DNA from: Phytopseudomonas straminea | GTDB lineage: Bacteria > Pseudomonadota > Gammaproteobacteria > Pseudomonadales > Pseudomonadaceae | Assembly (NCBI RefSeq): GCF_900112645.1 | Contig: NZ_FOMO01000002.1 | Span: 491,593-555,592, forward strand | Length of the DNA: 64,000 nt | Direction: 5' to 3' | Shown: positions 47,083-55,535 of the stretch, in pieces | Numbering within the stretch: the stretch's first letter is position 1 | How the letters are laid out: every line of letters begins with the position of its first letter | Program-made: the position numbers and the translations under genes | The notes under the pieces: generated by a model | The model's input: the letters and a program-made list of their open reading frames with translations, nothing else | What the model was told of the DNA's origin: nothing | Database searches by the model: none

Positions 47083-47832
47083 GTGTCCACCCCCTTCGCT
47101 CAGGACTGTGGCCCGCAACCCCCCAAGGTGCTCAAGGCACCTGTGGAGATCGTTGCCAACCTACGTCTGCTGCAACAGCACCATGACCCTTTGATCCTGA
47201 CGTTTCAGGATCGCAACCAGCGTTTCCAGAGCTTTGTCATCGAGATCGACCGAGATCGCAACCTGCTGATTCTCGACGAGATGATCCCCAGTGACGGCGA
47301 ACGTTACCTGCAAAATGGCGAAGCCTTCAGCGTCGAATCGCTGCACGACGGCGTACGCATCGCCTGGGAATGCCCAACTGGCATGCGTGTAAGCGAACGC
47401 GATGGAGAGCGCTGCTATCTCGGCACGATTCCTGCTGAAGTGCATTACCACCAGCGCCGCAACGCCTTCCGCGCCGCAGTCAAGCAATCGGAACAGGTCA
47501 AGGTGCAGCTCAGTGGAACGCGGCTGCGCACGCCGCTCGAAGGCCTGATGCTGGACATCTCGGCATCAGGGTGCAAGATCCGCCTCGCCGGTGATGCCAC
47601 CAAACAGCTGCAGGCCGGGCAGATCTACGAGGTTTTCTGCGCACAGCTGCCGGTCGGCAAACTGGAAACGGCCATCGAGCTGCGTCACGCCCGCTATGAC
47701 GACAAGCTCGATATCACCTTTGCGGGCCTGCACTTCGAGAGCCTCGGCGGCCTGCAACAGCGCCTGATCGAGCGTTTCGTCTACCAACTGCAGCGCGAAG
47801 CCCGTCGCTTCGAAAGCGACGGGTTTCTGTAA
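47083..47832 (+). CDS. flgZ: PilZ-domain flagellar brake protein (YcgR-like)
   Basis: 249 residues with a GTG start; CCGGAG lies 11 nt upstream. An N-terminal YcgR domain (about 20-115) is followed by a PilZ domain (about 120-235) with the c-di-GMP motif RRNAFRAAV and DISASGCKIRLAG (DxSxxG). With c-di-GMP bound, such proteins act on the stator to reduce swimming. Its place directly after flgMN is the conserved flgZ position in Pseudomonas. Confidence 0.93.
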   Translation: MSTPFAQDCGPQPPKVLKAPVEIVANLRLLQQHHDPLILTFQDRNQRFQSFVIEIDRDRNLLILDEMIPSDGERYLQNGEAFSVESLHDGVRIAWECPTGMRVSERDGERCYLGTIPAEVHYHQRRNAFRAAVKQSEQVKVQLSGTRLRTPLEGLMLDISASGCKIRLAGDATKQLQAGQIYEVFCAQLPVGKLETAIELRHARYDDKLDITFAGLHFESLGGLQQRLIERFVYQLQREARRFESDGFL

Positions 47833-47850
47833 TACCGTCAAGCATTATGC

Positions 47851-49179
47851 CTATGGCGCGGTAGCAGGAGGCTCGGAGCCTTCAGCCGGAGTGGCGGCAT
47901 CATCCAATTCGGTCGCCACAGGCTCCTGCATCTGCTCCTGCACAACCTGCTCATCAACACGCGGATCGAGCGCCGCTACCAGCGGTGATGCGGTCATGTT
48001 CACCGGCATGGCCACGTGCTGCAGCGGAGCATCGTCGACCTGGTGCAGGTGTGTGACGATGTTCGAGCGCACACGCCAGACCAGGAAAAGCCCGCACAGG
48101 CAGAAGAACGCGTACAGCATGTTGGCCCCGAAGAAGCGCATCAGCACACCGACCAACAGTGGCCCGATACAGGCGCCAACCCCAAAAGTGACCAGCAACA
48201 TGGCGGTCAGCGATACTCGTCGATCAGTTTCGACGTGGTCGTTGGCGAACGCCACAGCCAGTGGATAGAGGCTGAATTGCAACATGCTGACGATGAAGCC
48301 TACCGAGATCAGCAGCAACAGAGGCGCTTCGGAGAGAACGGCCAGGGGTGAGGCCACCAGTAGCAGTACAGCCGACATGCCGCGGATCAATTTGACCCGG
48401 TCGAAGCGATCCGAGAGCCAACCCAAAGGCGCCTGCACCACCAGCCCGGCGAGAATGCAACAGCCCATGAAGATACCCACCTGCTCGGTGGCTAGCCCCA
48501 TTTCTGCCGCATACAGCGGCGCCAAGCCGTAAAAGGAACCGATCATCAGGCCCGCAACGCCGATAGTGGTGAGTGACAACGGTACACGGCGAAAGAAGAA
48601 GCGCATTTCCAATGGCGCGGGTCGCAGGGGCGCTGGGTGCAGGCGACGAGTCAGCGCCACCGGCACCAGACAAAGGGCGAACGACAGGGCCACCAGCATC
48701 AGCAGTTCCAGGCCCAGCGTCGGGTGCACCACCAGCACCAGCTGCCCGAGCACCAGGCCCAGGTAGGACGCAGCCATGTAGCCGGCGAAGACCAAGCCAC
48801 GCTGCTTGGTTTCCGCCTGTTCGTTGAGCCAGCTCTCGATCACCATGTACTGACACATCATGCCCAGGCCGACCAGTACACGCAGTACGAGCCATGCTGG
48901 CAGCCAGTCGAGCAAACCATGGCCGAGCACAGCCGCCGTCACCACCCCCGCGCAGGCCACATAGGCGCGGATATGCCCTACCCGGGCGATCAGCCGGTGA
49001 CCGATCTTGCCGCCCAATACCAGGCCGAAATAGTTAGCGGCCATTAGCGCACCAGCCCAGACACCCTCGCCGGACTCGGCCAGGCGCAGGGCCAGATAGG
49101 TACTCAGCAGGCCGGAGCCCAACAGCATCAGGACAGTGGCGATGTAGAGAGAACTGAAGGATTTCCAGATCAAGCGCAT
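47851..49179 (-). CDS. MFS transporter, YcaD-like
   Basis: 442 residues from MRLIWKSFSSLYIATVLMLLG at 49179; a longer in-frame start is less likely. Twelve hydrophobic segments, with the MFS loop GGKIGHRLIARVGHIR after TM2 and GWLSDRFDRVKLIRG between TM6/TM8. The last 65 residues form an acidic cytosolic tail (VDEQVVQEQMQEPVATELDD). The transported substrate is unknown. It is convergent with flgZ (18 bp) and marks the end of the flagellar block. Confidence 0.87.
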   Translation of the reverse strand: MRLIWKSFSSLYIATVLMLLGSGLLSTYLALRLAESGEGVWAGALMAANYFGLVLGGKIGHRLIARVGHIRAYVACAGVVTAAVLGHGLLDWLPAWLVLRVLVGLGMMCQYMVIESWLNEQAETKQRGLVFAGYMAASYLGLVLGQLVLVVHPTLGLELLMLVALSFALCLVPVALTRRLHPAPLRPAPLEMRFFFRRVPLSLTTIGVAGLMIGSFYGLAPLYAAEMGLATEQVGIFMGCCILAGLVVQAPLGWLSDRFDRVKLIRGMSAVLLLVASPLAVLSEAPLLLLISVGFIVSMLQFSLYPLAVAFANDHVETDRRVSLTAMLLVTFGVGACIGPLLVGVLMRFFGANMLYAFFCLCGLFLVWRVRSNIVTHLHQVDDAPLQHVAMPVNMTASPLVAALDPRVDEQVVQEQMQEPVATELDDAATPAEGSEPPATAP

Positions 49180-49349
49180 TGGACTGCAACAACTCCTTGT
49201 ACCAGCTTCACTGAGCCGGCCTATGTTCGACGGGCGACCAGACGAGTTGCCCTGCACCCAAGGCTACCAAGCTGATGCTGTGCCATATGGATGGTGCGCA
49301 TCGGGCACAGTTCACTCATTCCTGACCTCGCTTGGGCAATTGGCAATGC

Positions 49350-49997
49350 CTAATCGACGGCCCTGCTCTCCAGAATCGCCAGCCGCTCTTCCAGTGCGCT
49401 GACCCTTGCTTCGAGCGCTTCCAGACGATCCGATGCCCCGTCACCAGGCGACTCCTGGCGCTGTGCGCGCTGCTGCAGCTGCGCCTGCAACTGTTCCGGA
49501 TCACCCAGCAGTTGTGCATAACGATCTTCGCGCTGCCCAGCCTGCCGACCAACCAGAGCCACCAGCTGCCGCCCGATCATTCGCTCGAGATGGTGCTGCA
49601 CCTGCTGTGCGTCTTCGAACTCATACTGGCGGCCGCTTCGCGCCAGCAGCTCGCCGGTCGTCTGTGGCCCACGCAGCAGCAACAGGCCAAGCAAAGTCAC
49701 CTGCGGGGCCACCAACTCGAGCGCCTTGTCGATTCGATGCTCCCAGCGATCGGCACGGCTGCCCATCACCAGCTTCACGAAGCCTCGCTCTTCCAGTTTC
49801 CGCAGCCCCTGCCCTACCGCCCCCTGAGTCAGGTTCATCAATGGGTCACGGCTGGTTTTCTGATTGCAGGCGAGCACCACTGCGTTGAGCGTCAGCGGGT
49901 AGGCCTCGGGGGTCGTGGCCTGCTTTTCGATCAGGCAGCCCAGAATGCGCGCTTCAGCGGCGCTCAGCGGAGAAGTGTCGTGGGAATCTTCAGTCAT
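49350..49997 (-). CDS. YceH/DUF480-family winged-helix protein
   Basis: 215 residues from [20 protein letters not shown] at 49997 (GTG at 50003 is possible). Two winged-helix repeats: [37 protein letters not shown] and [25 protein letters not shown]-terminal coiled coil ([23 protein letters not shown]) suggests a dimer. The family is conserved in proteobacteria but has no established function. Confidence 0.9.
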   Translation of the reverse strand: MTEDSHDTSPLSAAEARILGCLIEKQATTPEAYPLTLNAVVLACNQKTSRDPLMNLTQGAVGQGLRKLEERGFVKLVMGSRADRWEHRIDKALELVAPQVTLLGLLLLRGPQTTGELLARSGRQYEFEDAQQVQHHLERMIGRQLVALVGRQAGQREDRYAQLLGDPEQLQAQLQQRAQRQESPGDGASDRLEALEARVSALEERLAILESRAVD

Positions 49998-50132
49998 GTC
50001 GCTCACCCGGCCTGGAGGTTGCACCTAGGGTAGCCCGAGTGCAGTGAAGATGACATGCGTGAAAGAGATTTTGTCGTCATGCAAGTCGCTGATTTTCAAG
50101 ACGCAAAAAATCAATGTTCGCACGAGAGAGTA

Positions 50133-50178
50133 AATGAGAACTATTTTTATTGACTAACAACCGAGAATGACTATTATC
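50133..50178 (+). promoter_or_regulatory. Fur-box region and sigma70 promoter of prrF
   Basis: AATGAGAACTATTTTTATT (50133-50151) and GAGAATGACTATTATCTAC (50160-50178) both resemble the 19-bp Fur box. They overlap a -35 TTGACT (50150-50155) and a -10 TATTAT (50172-50177) spaced by 16 bp. Fur with iron should therefore silence the sRNA. Confidence 0.75.
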
Positions 50179-50183
50179 TACAT

Positions 50184-50298
50184 CACCAGCCGCGAGGCTG
50201 GTTGGATAATCTGAATGCATCCTGGTCGGACGCTTCCAGTTTATCTCCTCATCAGGCTAATCACGGTTATTGACCCGGCTTTTGCCGGGTCTTTTTTT
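50184..50298 (+). ncRNA. prrF: PrrF iron-responsive small RNA
   Basis: About 115 nt. A 5' hairpin ACCAGCC-GCGA-GGCTGGT is followed by the single-stranded core with CTCCTCATCAGGCTAATCAC, the segment of PrrF that pairs with targets such as sodB as I recall. A terminator GACCCGGC-TTTT-GCCGGGTC plus seven T residues (50272-50298) ends it. The start near 50184 is 7 nt after the -10. PrrF RNAs (functional counterparts of RyhB) lower non-essential iron-protein synthesis under iron starvation. It lies between a YceH gene and tRNA-Arg; there is a single copy here, not the tandem pair of P. aeruginosa. Confidence 0.88.
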
Positions 50299-50435
50299 GC
50301 CTGCCATTCCCGACGACCCACCCTTACAGGTTGTCACATGCGGCCTCGGAATATTGGCTCTCGGCGATTTTTCTTTATCAGGCTAACGCAAACTGATGAC
50401 ACGATAGATGTCAGGATCGAAGCGTGCGGATCATG

Positions 50436-50507
50436 CGTCCCCTGCTGGAATCGAACCAGCATCTAGCCCTTAGGAGGGGCTTATTCTATCCGTTGAACTA
50501 AGGAGAC
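50436..50507 (-). tRNA. tRNA-Arg(CCT)
   Basis: GTCTCCTTAGTTCAACGGAT..., anticodon loop CTCCTAA, T-arm GCTGGTTCGATTCCAGC, acceptor stem closing with AGGGGAC. The genome reads GCAT after the stem, so CCA is not encoded, unlike the other tRNAs here. Confidence 0.93.
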
Positions 50508-50516
50508 CCGTTTGAT

Positions 50517-50538
50517 CCGGCGCCCTTAAGGGCGCCGG
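50517..50538 (-). terminator. perfect palindrome after the indolepyruvate oxidoreductase gene
   Basis: CCGGCGCCCTTAAGGGCGCCGG, a 22-bp perfect palindrome 48 bp past the stop codon and 9 bp before tRNA-Arg. No T-run on either strand. Confidence 0.5.
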
Positions 50539-50586
50539 CCGGCATGTTACCCAGCGCACGCGAATTTGTCATGTCAGTGCAGCAAC

Positions 50587-53500
50587 TCAGGCGGCCGGCT
50601 CAAACAGCCTGACGACTACCGCTTGGCCGGCCTTCAGCCTTTCCTGCAACTGCCGCTCCTGGGCCCGCGCACGCTCAACTGCCTTTTCCTTGACGTGCCC
50701 GTAACCGCGGATTTGCTCAGGCAGTTCGGCAATGGCCAGCGCGGTGTCGTAGTTGCCGGCATCGAGTGATTCGAGCAATTGGTGAATGCTGCGCTCGTAG
50801 TCGCCAATCAAGGCGTGCTCCAACTTGCGCTCCTCACTATGCCCGAAAGGATCCAGCCAGGTGCCGCGTAATACGCGCAACTTTGCCAGTACCCTGAAGG
50901 CACCAAGCACCCACGGCCCAAAGCTACGTTTGCGTGGCTCTCCGGTTACTGGATCAGGGCGACTCAGCCAGGACGGCGCCAGGTAAAACTGCAGGCGAAA
51001 ATCACCCTGGAACTGCGCATGCAGTGCCTCGCTGAACGCCGCATCGCTGTACAGGCGCGCTACCTCGTACTCGTCCTTGTAGGCCAGAAGCTTGAAGTAA
51101 TAGCGCGCCACCGCCTCGGTCAGACGCTGCTGCGGATCACTGTCACGTGCGCGGACGCGGCCGACCAACTGACGATAGCGCTCGGCATAGCGGACATTCT
51201 GATAAGCAGTCAGCCGTGCGACGCGGTCTTCGATGACTTCATCGAGCGTGCTGCAGCGCTTGCTGTCATCTCCCTGCGGGCGAACCAGACGCTCGATGGC
51301 GGCAGCATCGTATGCGGCACGCCGCCCCCACAGGAAAGCCTGCTGGTTGAACTCGACTGCCACGTTGTTCAACTCGATGGCCTTGTCGATGGCCTGCGCG
51401 CTGATCGGCACCAGGCCTTTCTGGTAGGCGTAGCCGAGCATAAACAGGTTGGTGGCGATACTGTCACCAAGCAGGCGGGTCGCCAGGGTCGTTGCATCGA
51501 CGAACCAGGTTTTCTCGACCCCTACCGCGTCGATAAGCGCCTGGCGCATCGCCGGCCCCGGCACCTGGGCGTCGGGATTACGGGTAAATTCCGCCGTGGC
51601 GGCTTCGTGATCGTTGATAACTGCGTGGGAGACCTTCTCGTTGAGCTTGGCCAGTGCGTCTTCGCCAGCCGCCACCACCAAGTCGCAGCCGATCAGCAGG
51701 TCGGCTTCACCCGCGGCAATCCGCACGGCGTAGATGTCATCCTGACGGGCCGCGATGCGCACATGGGTGTTCACCGGCCCGAATTTCTGCGCCAGCCCCG
51801 CCTGGTCGAGCACCGTACAACCCTTGCTCTCCAGATGAGCTGCCATACCCAACAGAGCGCCCACGGTGGTCACGCCACTGCCGCCGACGCCGGGCAGGAG
51901 GATGTTCCAGGGTCTGTCCAGGGCAGGCTGGCGAGGCTCCGGCAAGGCAACGAACAGCGCACCGGCTCCGAGTGCCTGGGGCTGGCGCAGCTGACCGCCT
52001 TGCACGGTCACGAAGCTGGGGCAGAAGCCATCCAGGCAACTGAAATCCTTGTTGCAGGCGTTCTGGTCGATTTCCCGCTTGCGCCCCAGTTCGGTTTCCA
52101 GCGGCAGTACCGACAGGCAGTTGGATTTCACGCTGCAGTCGCCGCAGCCTTCGCATACCGCCGCATTGATAAAGGCGCGTTTGGCAGGATCGACCAGTTT
52201 GCCGCGCTTGCGCCGCCGGCGCTTTTCGGTCGCGCAGGTCTGGTCGTAGATGATCACCGACACGCCCTTGAACTCGCGCAGCTCGCGCTGCACTGCATCG
52301 AGCTCACGGCGATGATGGAAGCTGGTGATCGGCGCGAAGGTCGAGCGGCTCGGATACTTGTCCGGCTCGTCACTCACCACCGCGATGCGTTTTACCCCCT
52401 CGGCGAATACCTGCTGGCTCAACTGGTCGACGCGCAGCTCACCGTCCACCGGCTGCCCACCGGTCATGGCCACCGCATCGTTATAGAGAATCTTGTAGGT
52501 GATATTCACCCCAGCTGCAACGGCCGCCCGTAGCGCCAGGTGGCCGGAATGGAAATAGGTGCCGTCGCCCAGATTCTGGAACACATGGGGCGTATCGGTG
52601 AACGGGGCCTGGCCGATCCAAGTCACCCCTTCCCCGCCCATCTGGGTGAAGGTCTCGGTACTACGGTCCATCCACTGGGTCATGTAATGACAGCCAATGC
52701 CGCCCATAGCGCGGCTACCTTCAGGCACCTTGGTCGAGCTGTTATGCGGGCAGCCCGAGCAGAAATGCGGGGTTCGCACGGTGTTGTAGCTGCGTGCTGC
52801 CAGAGCCTTTTCCTTGGCATCGAGAAACTTCAGGCGCGCCTCGATCACTTCACTGGTGTAGATGGGCGCCAGACGCCGCGCAATGACCCGGGCAATCATT
52901 GCAGGGGTCAACTCACCCAGATTAGGCAGTAGCGACTCGCCCTGCTCATCGAACTCGCCAACCACCCGGGGGCGCTTTCCGACCGGCCAGTTGTAGAGTT
53001 GTCCAGTCAGCTGATCTTCGATGATGCTGCGCTTCTCCTCTACAACCAGAATCTCGTCCAGCCCCTCGGCAAATGCATGCACGGAAACCGGCTCTAGCGG
53101 CCAGCTCATGCCGATTTTCAACACACGCAATCCGATCTGCGCACAGAGTGATTCGTCCAGGCCCAAGTCATCCAGTGCCTGGCGTACGTCGAGATAGGAT
53201 TTGCCGGTGGTGATGATCCCCAAGCGCGGATTGGGCGAATCGAGCATCACCTTGTTCAAGCCGTTGGCATGGGCGAAAGCGCGGGCCGCATAAATCTTGT
53301 AGACGTTGAGGCGCTTCTCCTGGGCCAGAGGTGGATCCGGCCAGCGAATGTGCACGCCGTCCTCGGGCAACTCAAAATCATCGGGGATCACGACCTTGAT
53401 GCGCTGCGGATCGACATCCACCACCGCGGAGGAATCGACGTTTTCGGCAATGGTCTTCAGCGCTACCCAGCAACCGCTGTACCGCGACAGCTCCCAGCCG

Positions 53501-54054
53501 ATGATGCCGTAGTCGAGGATTTCCTGAACGTTGGCCGGGTTGAGCACTGGCATCGAGGCAGCGATAAAGGCGTGTTCGCTCTGGTGAGCGATGGTAGAAG
53601 ACTTGCAGCCGTGATCGTCACCGGCCAGCACCAGCACGCCGCCATGGGCCGACACACCGGCGGAGTTGCCGTGCTTGAACACGTCGCCGCTGCGATCGAC
53701 ACCAGGGCCCTTGCCGTACCACATGGCGAATACGCCGTCGTAGCGCGCGCCGGGAAACAGATTGGTCTGCTGGCTGCCCCACACCGCCGTGGCGCCGAGT
53801 TCCTCGTTGACCCCAGGCTGGAAATGAATGGCGTTCTGCTGCAGAAACTCTCGGGCCTCCCAAAGACTCTTGTCCAGCCCACCCAGTGGCGAGCCGCGGT
53901 AGCCGGAAATGAAGCAGGCGGTATTGAGCCCGGCGGCGGTATCACGCTGCTTCTGCAGCATGGGCAGGCGGGTCAGCGCCTGGGTCCCGGTAAGGTACAA
54001 ATGGCCCGTCGCGAGACGGTATTTGTCGTCCAGACGGATTTCGGCCAGAGACAT
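50587..54054 (-). CDS. indolepyruvate ferredoxin oxidoreductase, fused alpha-beta form
   Basis: 1155 residues. The N-terminal pyrimidine/TPP half includes FISGYRGSPLGGLDKSLWEA and TAVWGSQQTNLFPGARYDGVFAMWYGKGPGVDR. A TPP-binding core with CSGCPHNSS and MGGEGVTWIGQAPF is followed by a ferredoxin-type cysteine cluster CEGCGDCSVKSNC. The C-terminal gamma-type domain holds LLPGVGGSGVTTVGALLG. It oxidatively decarboxylates aryl pyruvates from aromatic amino acid transamination to aryl-acetyl-CoA with ferredoxin as acceptor. Single-chain enzymes of this size occur in aerobic proteobacteria. The divergent Lrp/AsnC gene is its probable regulator. Confidence 0.93.
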   Translation of the reverse strand: MSLAEIRLDDKYRLATGHLYLTGTQALTRLPMLQKQRDTAAGLNTACFISGYRGSPLGGLDKSLWEAREFLQQNAIHFQPGVNEELGATAVWGSQQTNLFPGARYDGVFAMWYGKGPGVDRSGDVFKHGNSAGVSAHGGVLVLAGDDHGCKSSTIAHQSEHAFIAASMPVLNPANVQEILDYGIIGWELSRYSGCWVALKTIAENVDSSAVVDVDPQRIKVVIPDDFELPEDGVHIRWPDPPLAQEKRLNVYKIYAARAFAHANGLNKVMLDSPNPRLGIITTGKSYLDVRQALDDLGLDESLCAQIGLRVLKIGMSWPLEPVSVHAFAEGLDEILVVEEKRSIIEDQLTGQLYNWPVGKRPRVVGEFDEQGESLLPNLGELTPAMIARVIARRLAPIYTSEVIEARLKFLDAKEKALAARSYNTVRTPHFCSGCPHNSSTKVPEGSRAMGGIGCHYMTQWMDRSTETFTQMGGEGVTWIGQAPFTDTPHVFQNLGDGTYFHSGHLALRAAVAAGVNITYKILYNDAVAMTGGQPVDGELRVDQLSQQVFAEGVKRIAVVSDEPDKYPSRSTFAPITSFHHRRELDAVQRELREFKGVSVIIYDQTCATEKRRRRKRGKLVDPAKRAFINAAVCEGCGDCSVKSNCLSVLPLETELGRKREIDQNACNKDFSCLDGFCPSFVTVQGGQLRQPQALGAGALFVALPEPRQPALDRPWNILLPGVGGSGVTTVGALLGMAAHLESKGCTVLDQAGLAQKFGPVNTHVRIAARQDDIYAVRIAAGEADLLIGCDLVVAAGEDALAKLNEKVSHAVINDHEAATAEFTRNPDAQVPGPAMRQALIDAVGVEKTWFVDATTLATRLLGDSIATNLFMLGYAYQKGLVPISAQAIDKAIELNNVAVEFNQQAFLWGRRAAYDAAAIERLVRPQGDDSKRCSTLDEVIEDRVARLTAYQNVRYAERYRQLVGRVRARDSDPQQRLTEAVARYYFKLLAYKDEYEVARLYSDAAFSEALHAQFQGDFRLQFYLAPSWLSRPDPVTGEPRKRSFGPWVLGAFRVLAKLRVLRGTWLDPFGHSEERKLEHALIGDYERSIHQLLESLDAGNYDTALAIAELPEQIRGYGHVKEKAVERARAQERQLQERLKAGQAVVVRLFEPAA

Positions 54055-54252
54055 AAGACGGCGCTCCTGTTGTTTTTATAGCGACCTATCAGGTGACACG
54101 GTTAATCACCTGCCTACATCCGCCAGGATCACTGTGTGGATGTCTGCCTTAAGCATAGACCGGAGTGCGGCGATTTTTTCTTTCCCATTCATGCCGCCAA
54201 CGCCAATACTGCACATGAACGTTTCGAAAATAATCACAAAGGAGAAACGAAC

Positions 54253-54720
54253 ATGCACGAGCCTCTGAGTGCCATCGACCGGCGGATTCTTCGCCTGATG
54301 CAACGCAACGCCGACCTCAGCGCGGCTGAAATTGCCAAGAAGGTGGAGCTGTCTCAGTCGCCCTGCTGGCGTCGCATCAATCGTCTGCAGGAGGAAGGCT
54401 TTATCGAGCGCAAGGTGGCGTTGCTCAGCCACAAGCGTCTCGGCTTCACCATCACGGTGTTCGTCAGCATCAAATTATCCGCCCATGGCCGCAGCAATCT
54501 GGACGAATTCGAACGGGCGATCGCCGGTTATCCCGAGGTCATCGAGTGCTACACCATGGCGGGCAGTTCGGACTATCTGCTCAAGGTCGTAGCCCGCGAT
54601 ATCGCCAGTTACGAGCGTTTTCTACGCGACCAATTGCTGCAAAGTCCCCATGTGCAGGAGGCTCATTCGGGCATCGCCATGAGTGAAGTCAAGCGCACCA
54701 CTGAACTGCCCCTGGACTAA
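54253..54720 (+). CDS. Lrp/AsnC-family transcriptional regulator
   Basis: 155 residues from the ATG at 54253 with AAGGAG 9 nt upstream; a longer in-frame start (54136) is rejected. N-terminal HTH: LSAIDRRILRLMQRNADLSAAEIAKKVELSQSPCWRRI. C-terminal RAM ligand domain: GYPEVIECYTMAGSSDYLLKVVARD. Such proteins sense amino acids; next to the indolepyruvate oxidoreductase an aromatic amino acid ligand is likely. The shared 198-bp region presumably holds its operator. Confidence 0.92.
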   Translation: MHEPLSAIDRRILRLMQRNADLSAAEIAKKVELSQSPCWRRINRLQEEGFIERKVALLSHKRLGFTITVFVSIKLSAHGRSNLDEFERAIAGYPEVIECYTMAGSSDYLLKVVARDIASYERFLRDQLLQSPHVQEAHSGIAMSEVKRTTELPLD

Positions 54721-54899
54721 AACAAATTCAAGGTCATGCATTTTGCAATACGCCAATGTGCGCACCTTGCAACATGCACGAGAAAGCACCGCCAAATCAA
54801 TTTTAAGCAATTGATTTTAAAGGATTTTTTTAGATTTAACTCCTGGCACGGGAACTGCTCTCTCCCTCGCATAGAATTCCGAATGCGAGAACCCCGCCC

Positions 54900-55136
54900 A
54901 TGAACAGCCTCATCGCACTGGCTACCGCTATCGCCCTGACCCTGCTTGCAGGAGCCGCATTCGCCAATTTTCAGAACAACCAGCAACAGGCAACCGCCAT
55001 GCAACTGGTTCAGCAGATGCGTGCCACCCCGGTGCAGTTCGAACATGCTGCGAAAGTCGAGCCTGGCCAATTCGTCGCCAAACCGCTGACCACCGCTGAT
55101 TGGCAACCTCGCGCCCAACAGCGCTTTACCTTCTGA
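54900..55136 (+). CDS. small exported protein of unknown function
   Basis: 78 residues. The signal peptide MNSLIALATAIALTLLAGAAFA is predicted to be cleaved after AFA (residue 22). The mature 56 residues are Gln-rich and polar (NFQNNQQQATAMQLVQQMRA), with no cysteine. Not recognised. It begins a run of three tiny genes in the same direction. Confidence 0.65.
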   Translation: MNSLIALATAIALTLLAGAAFANFQNNQQQATAMQLVQQMRATPVQFEHAAKVEPGQFVAKPLTTADWQPRAQQRFTF

Positions 55137-55145
55137 GTACTGGCC

Positions 55146-55292
55146 ATGTGGAGCGTATTCTTCCCCGGTTTCGTACTACTACTGGCCGTTGTTACCTGTG
55201 CCGCCATCTGGATGATCGACGGCCTCTCGGATCGAGTTCCGCCACGCAGTTCCAATGACGAGCACAACGGCCCCCACGATCCTTTTTTCTGA
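55146..55292 (+). CDS. 48-residue single-pass membrane protein
   Basis: ATG at 55146, TGA at 55290-55292. Residues 4-24 (VFFPGFVLLLAVVTCAAIWMI) form one transmembrane segment, followed by a charged tail DGLSDRVPPRSSNDEHNG. It begins 9 bp after the preceding small gene, so they are probably cotranscribed. Family unknown; reality supported by spacing and membrane-like composition only. Confidence 0.55.
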   Translation: MWSVFFPGFVLLLAVVTCAAIWMIDGLSDRVPPRSSNDEHNGPHDPFF

Positions 55293-55321
55293 AGGCAACC
55301 TTGCCGCGCGAGGAGAGCATG

Positions 55322-55504
55322 ATGTCCAAACCAGCTGTGTTGTTTCTGCTGATCGCGGTTCTGTCCACTGGCCTGTTGGTCTTGCCCGAACAGGCTCAAT
55401 GGCTCACGTCGACCGCCAAGATTACCCTGGCGATGAGCAGCGTCGCGCTGGCCGTAGCCCTGCTGATCGGCAAGCGGGTCAAGTTCGATCCGATTCTGCG
55501 CTAA
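55322..55504 (+). CDS. 60-residue two-pass membrane protein
   Basis: ATG at 55322 (55319 also possible), AGGAG 6-7 nt upstream. Two hydrophobic helices: AVLFLLIAVLSTGLLVLP and ITLAMSSVALAVALLIG, ending in a basic tail KRVKFDPILR. Third of the three tiny genes and close to phnN. Not recognised. Confidence 0.65.
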   Translation: MSKPAVLFLLIAVLSTGLLVLPEQAQWLTSTAKITLAMSSVALAVALLIGKRVKFDPILR

Positions 55505-55535
55505 AACGCGAGTAACGTTCTGGCTTGCTGCTCAG

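Noticed and set aside
50341..50430. A second full PrrF gene after the first
   Set aside because: Only a short ATCAGGCTAA stretch is shared; no terminator or promoter of its own.
51019..52533. 504-codon plus-strand frame inside the indolepyruvate oxidoreductase gene
   Set aside because: Shadow of a conserved gene with intact cofactor motifs.
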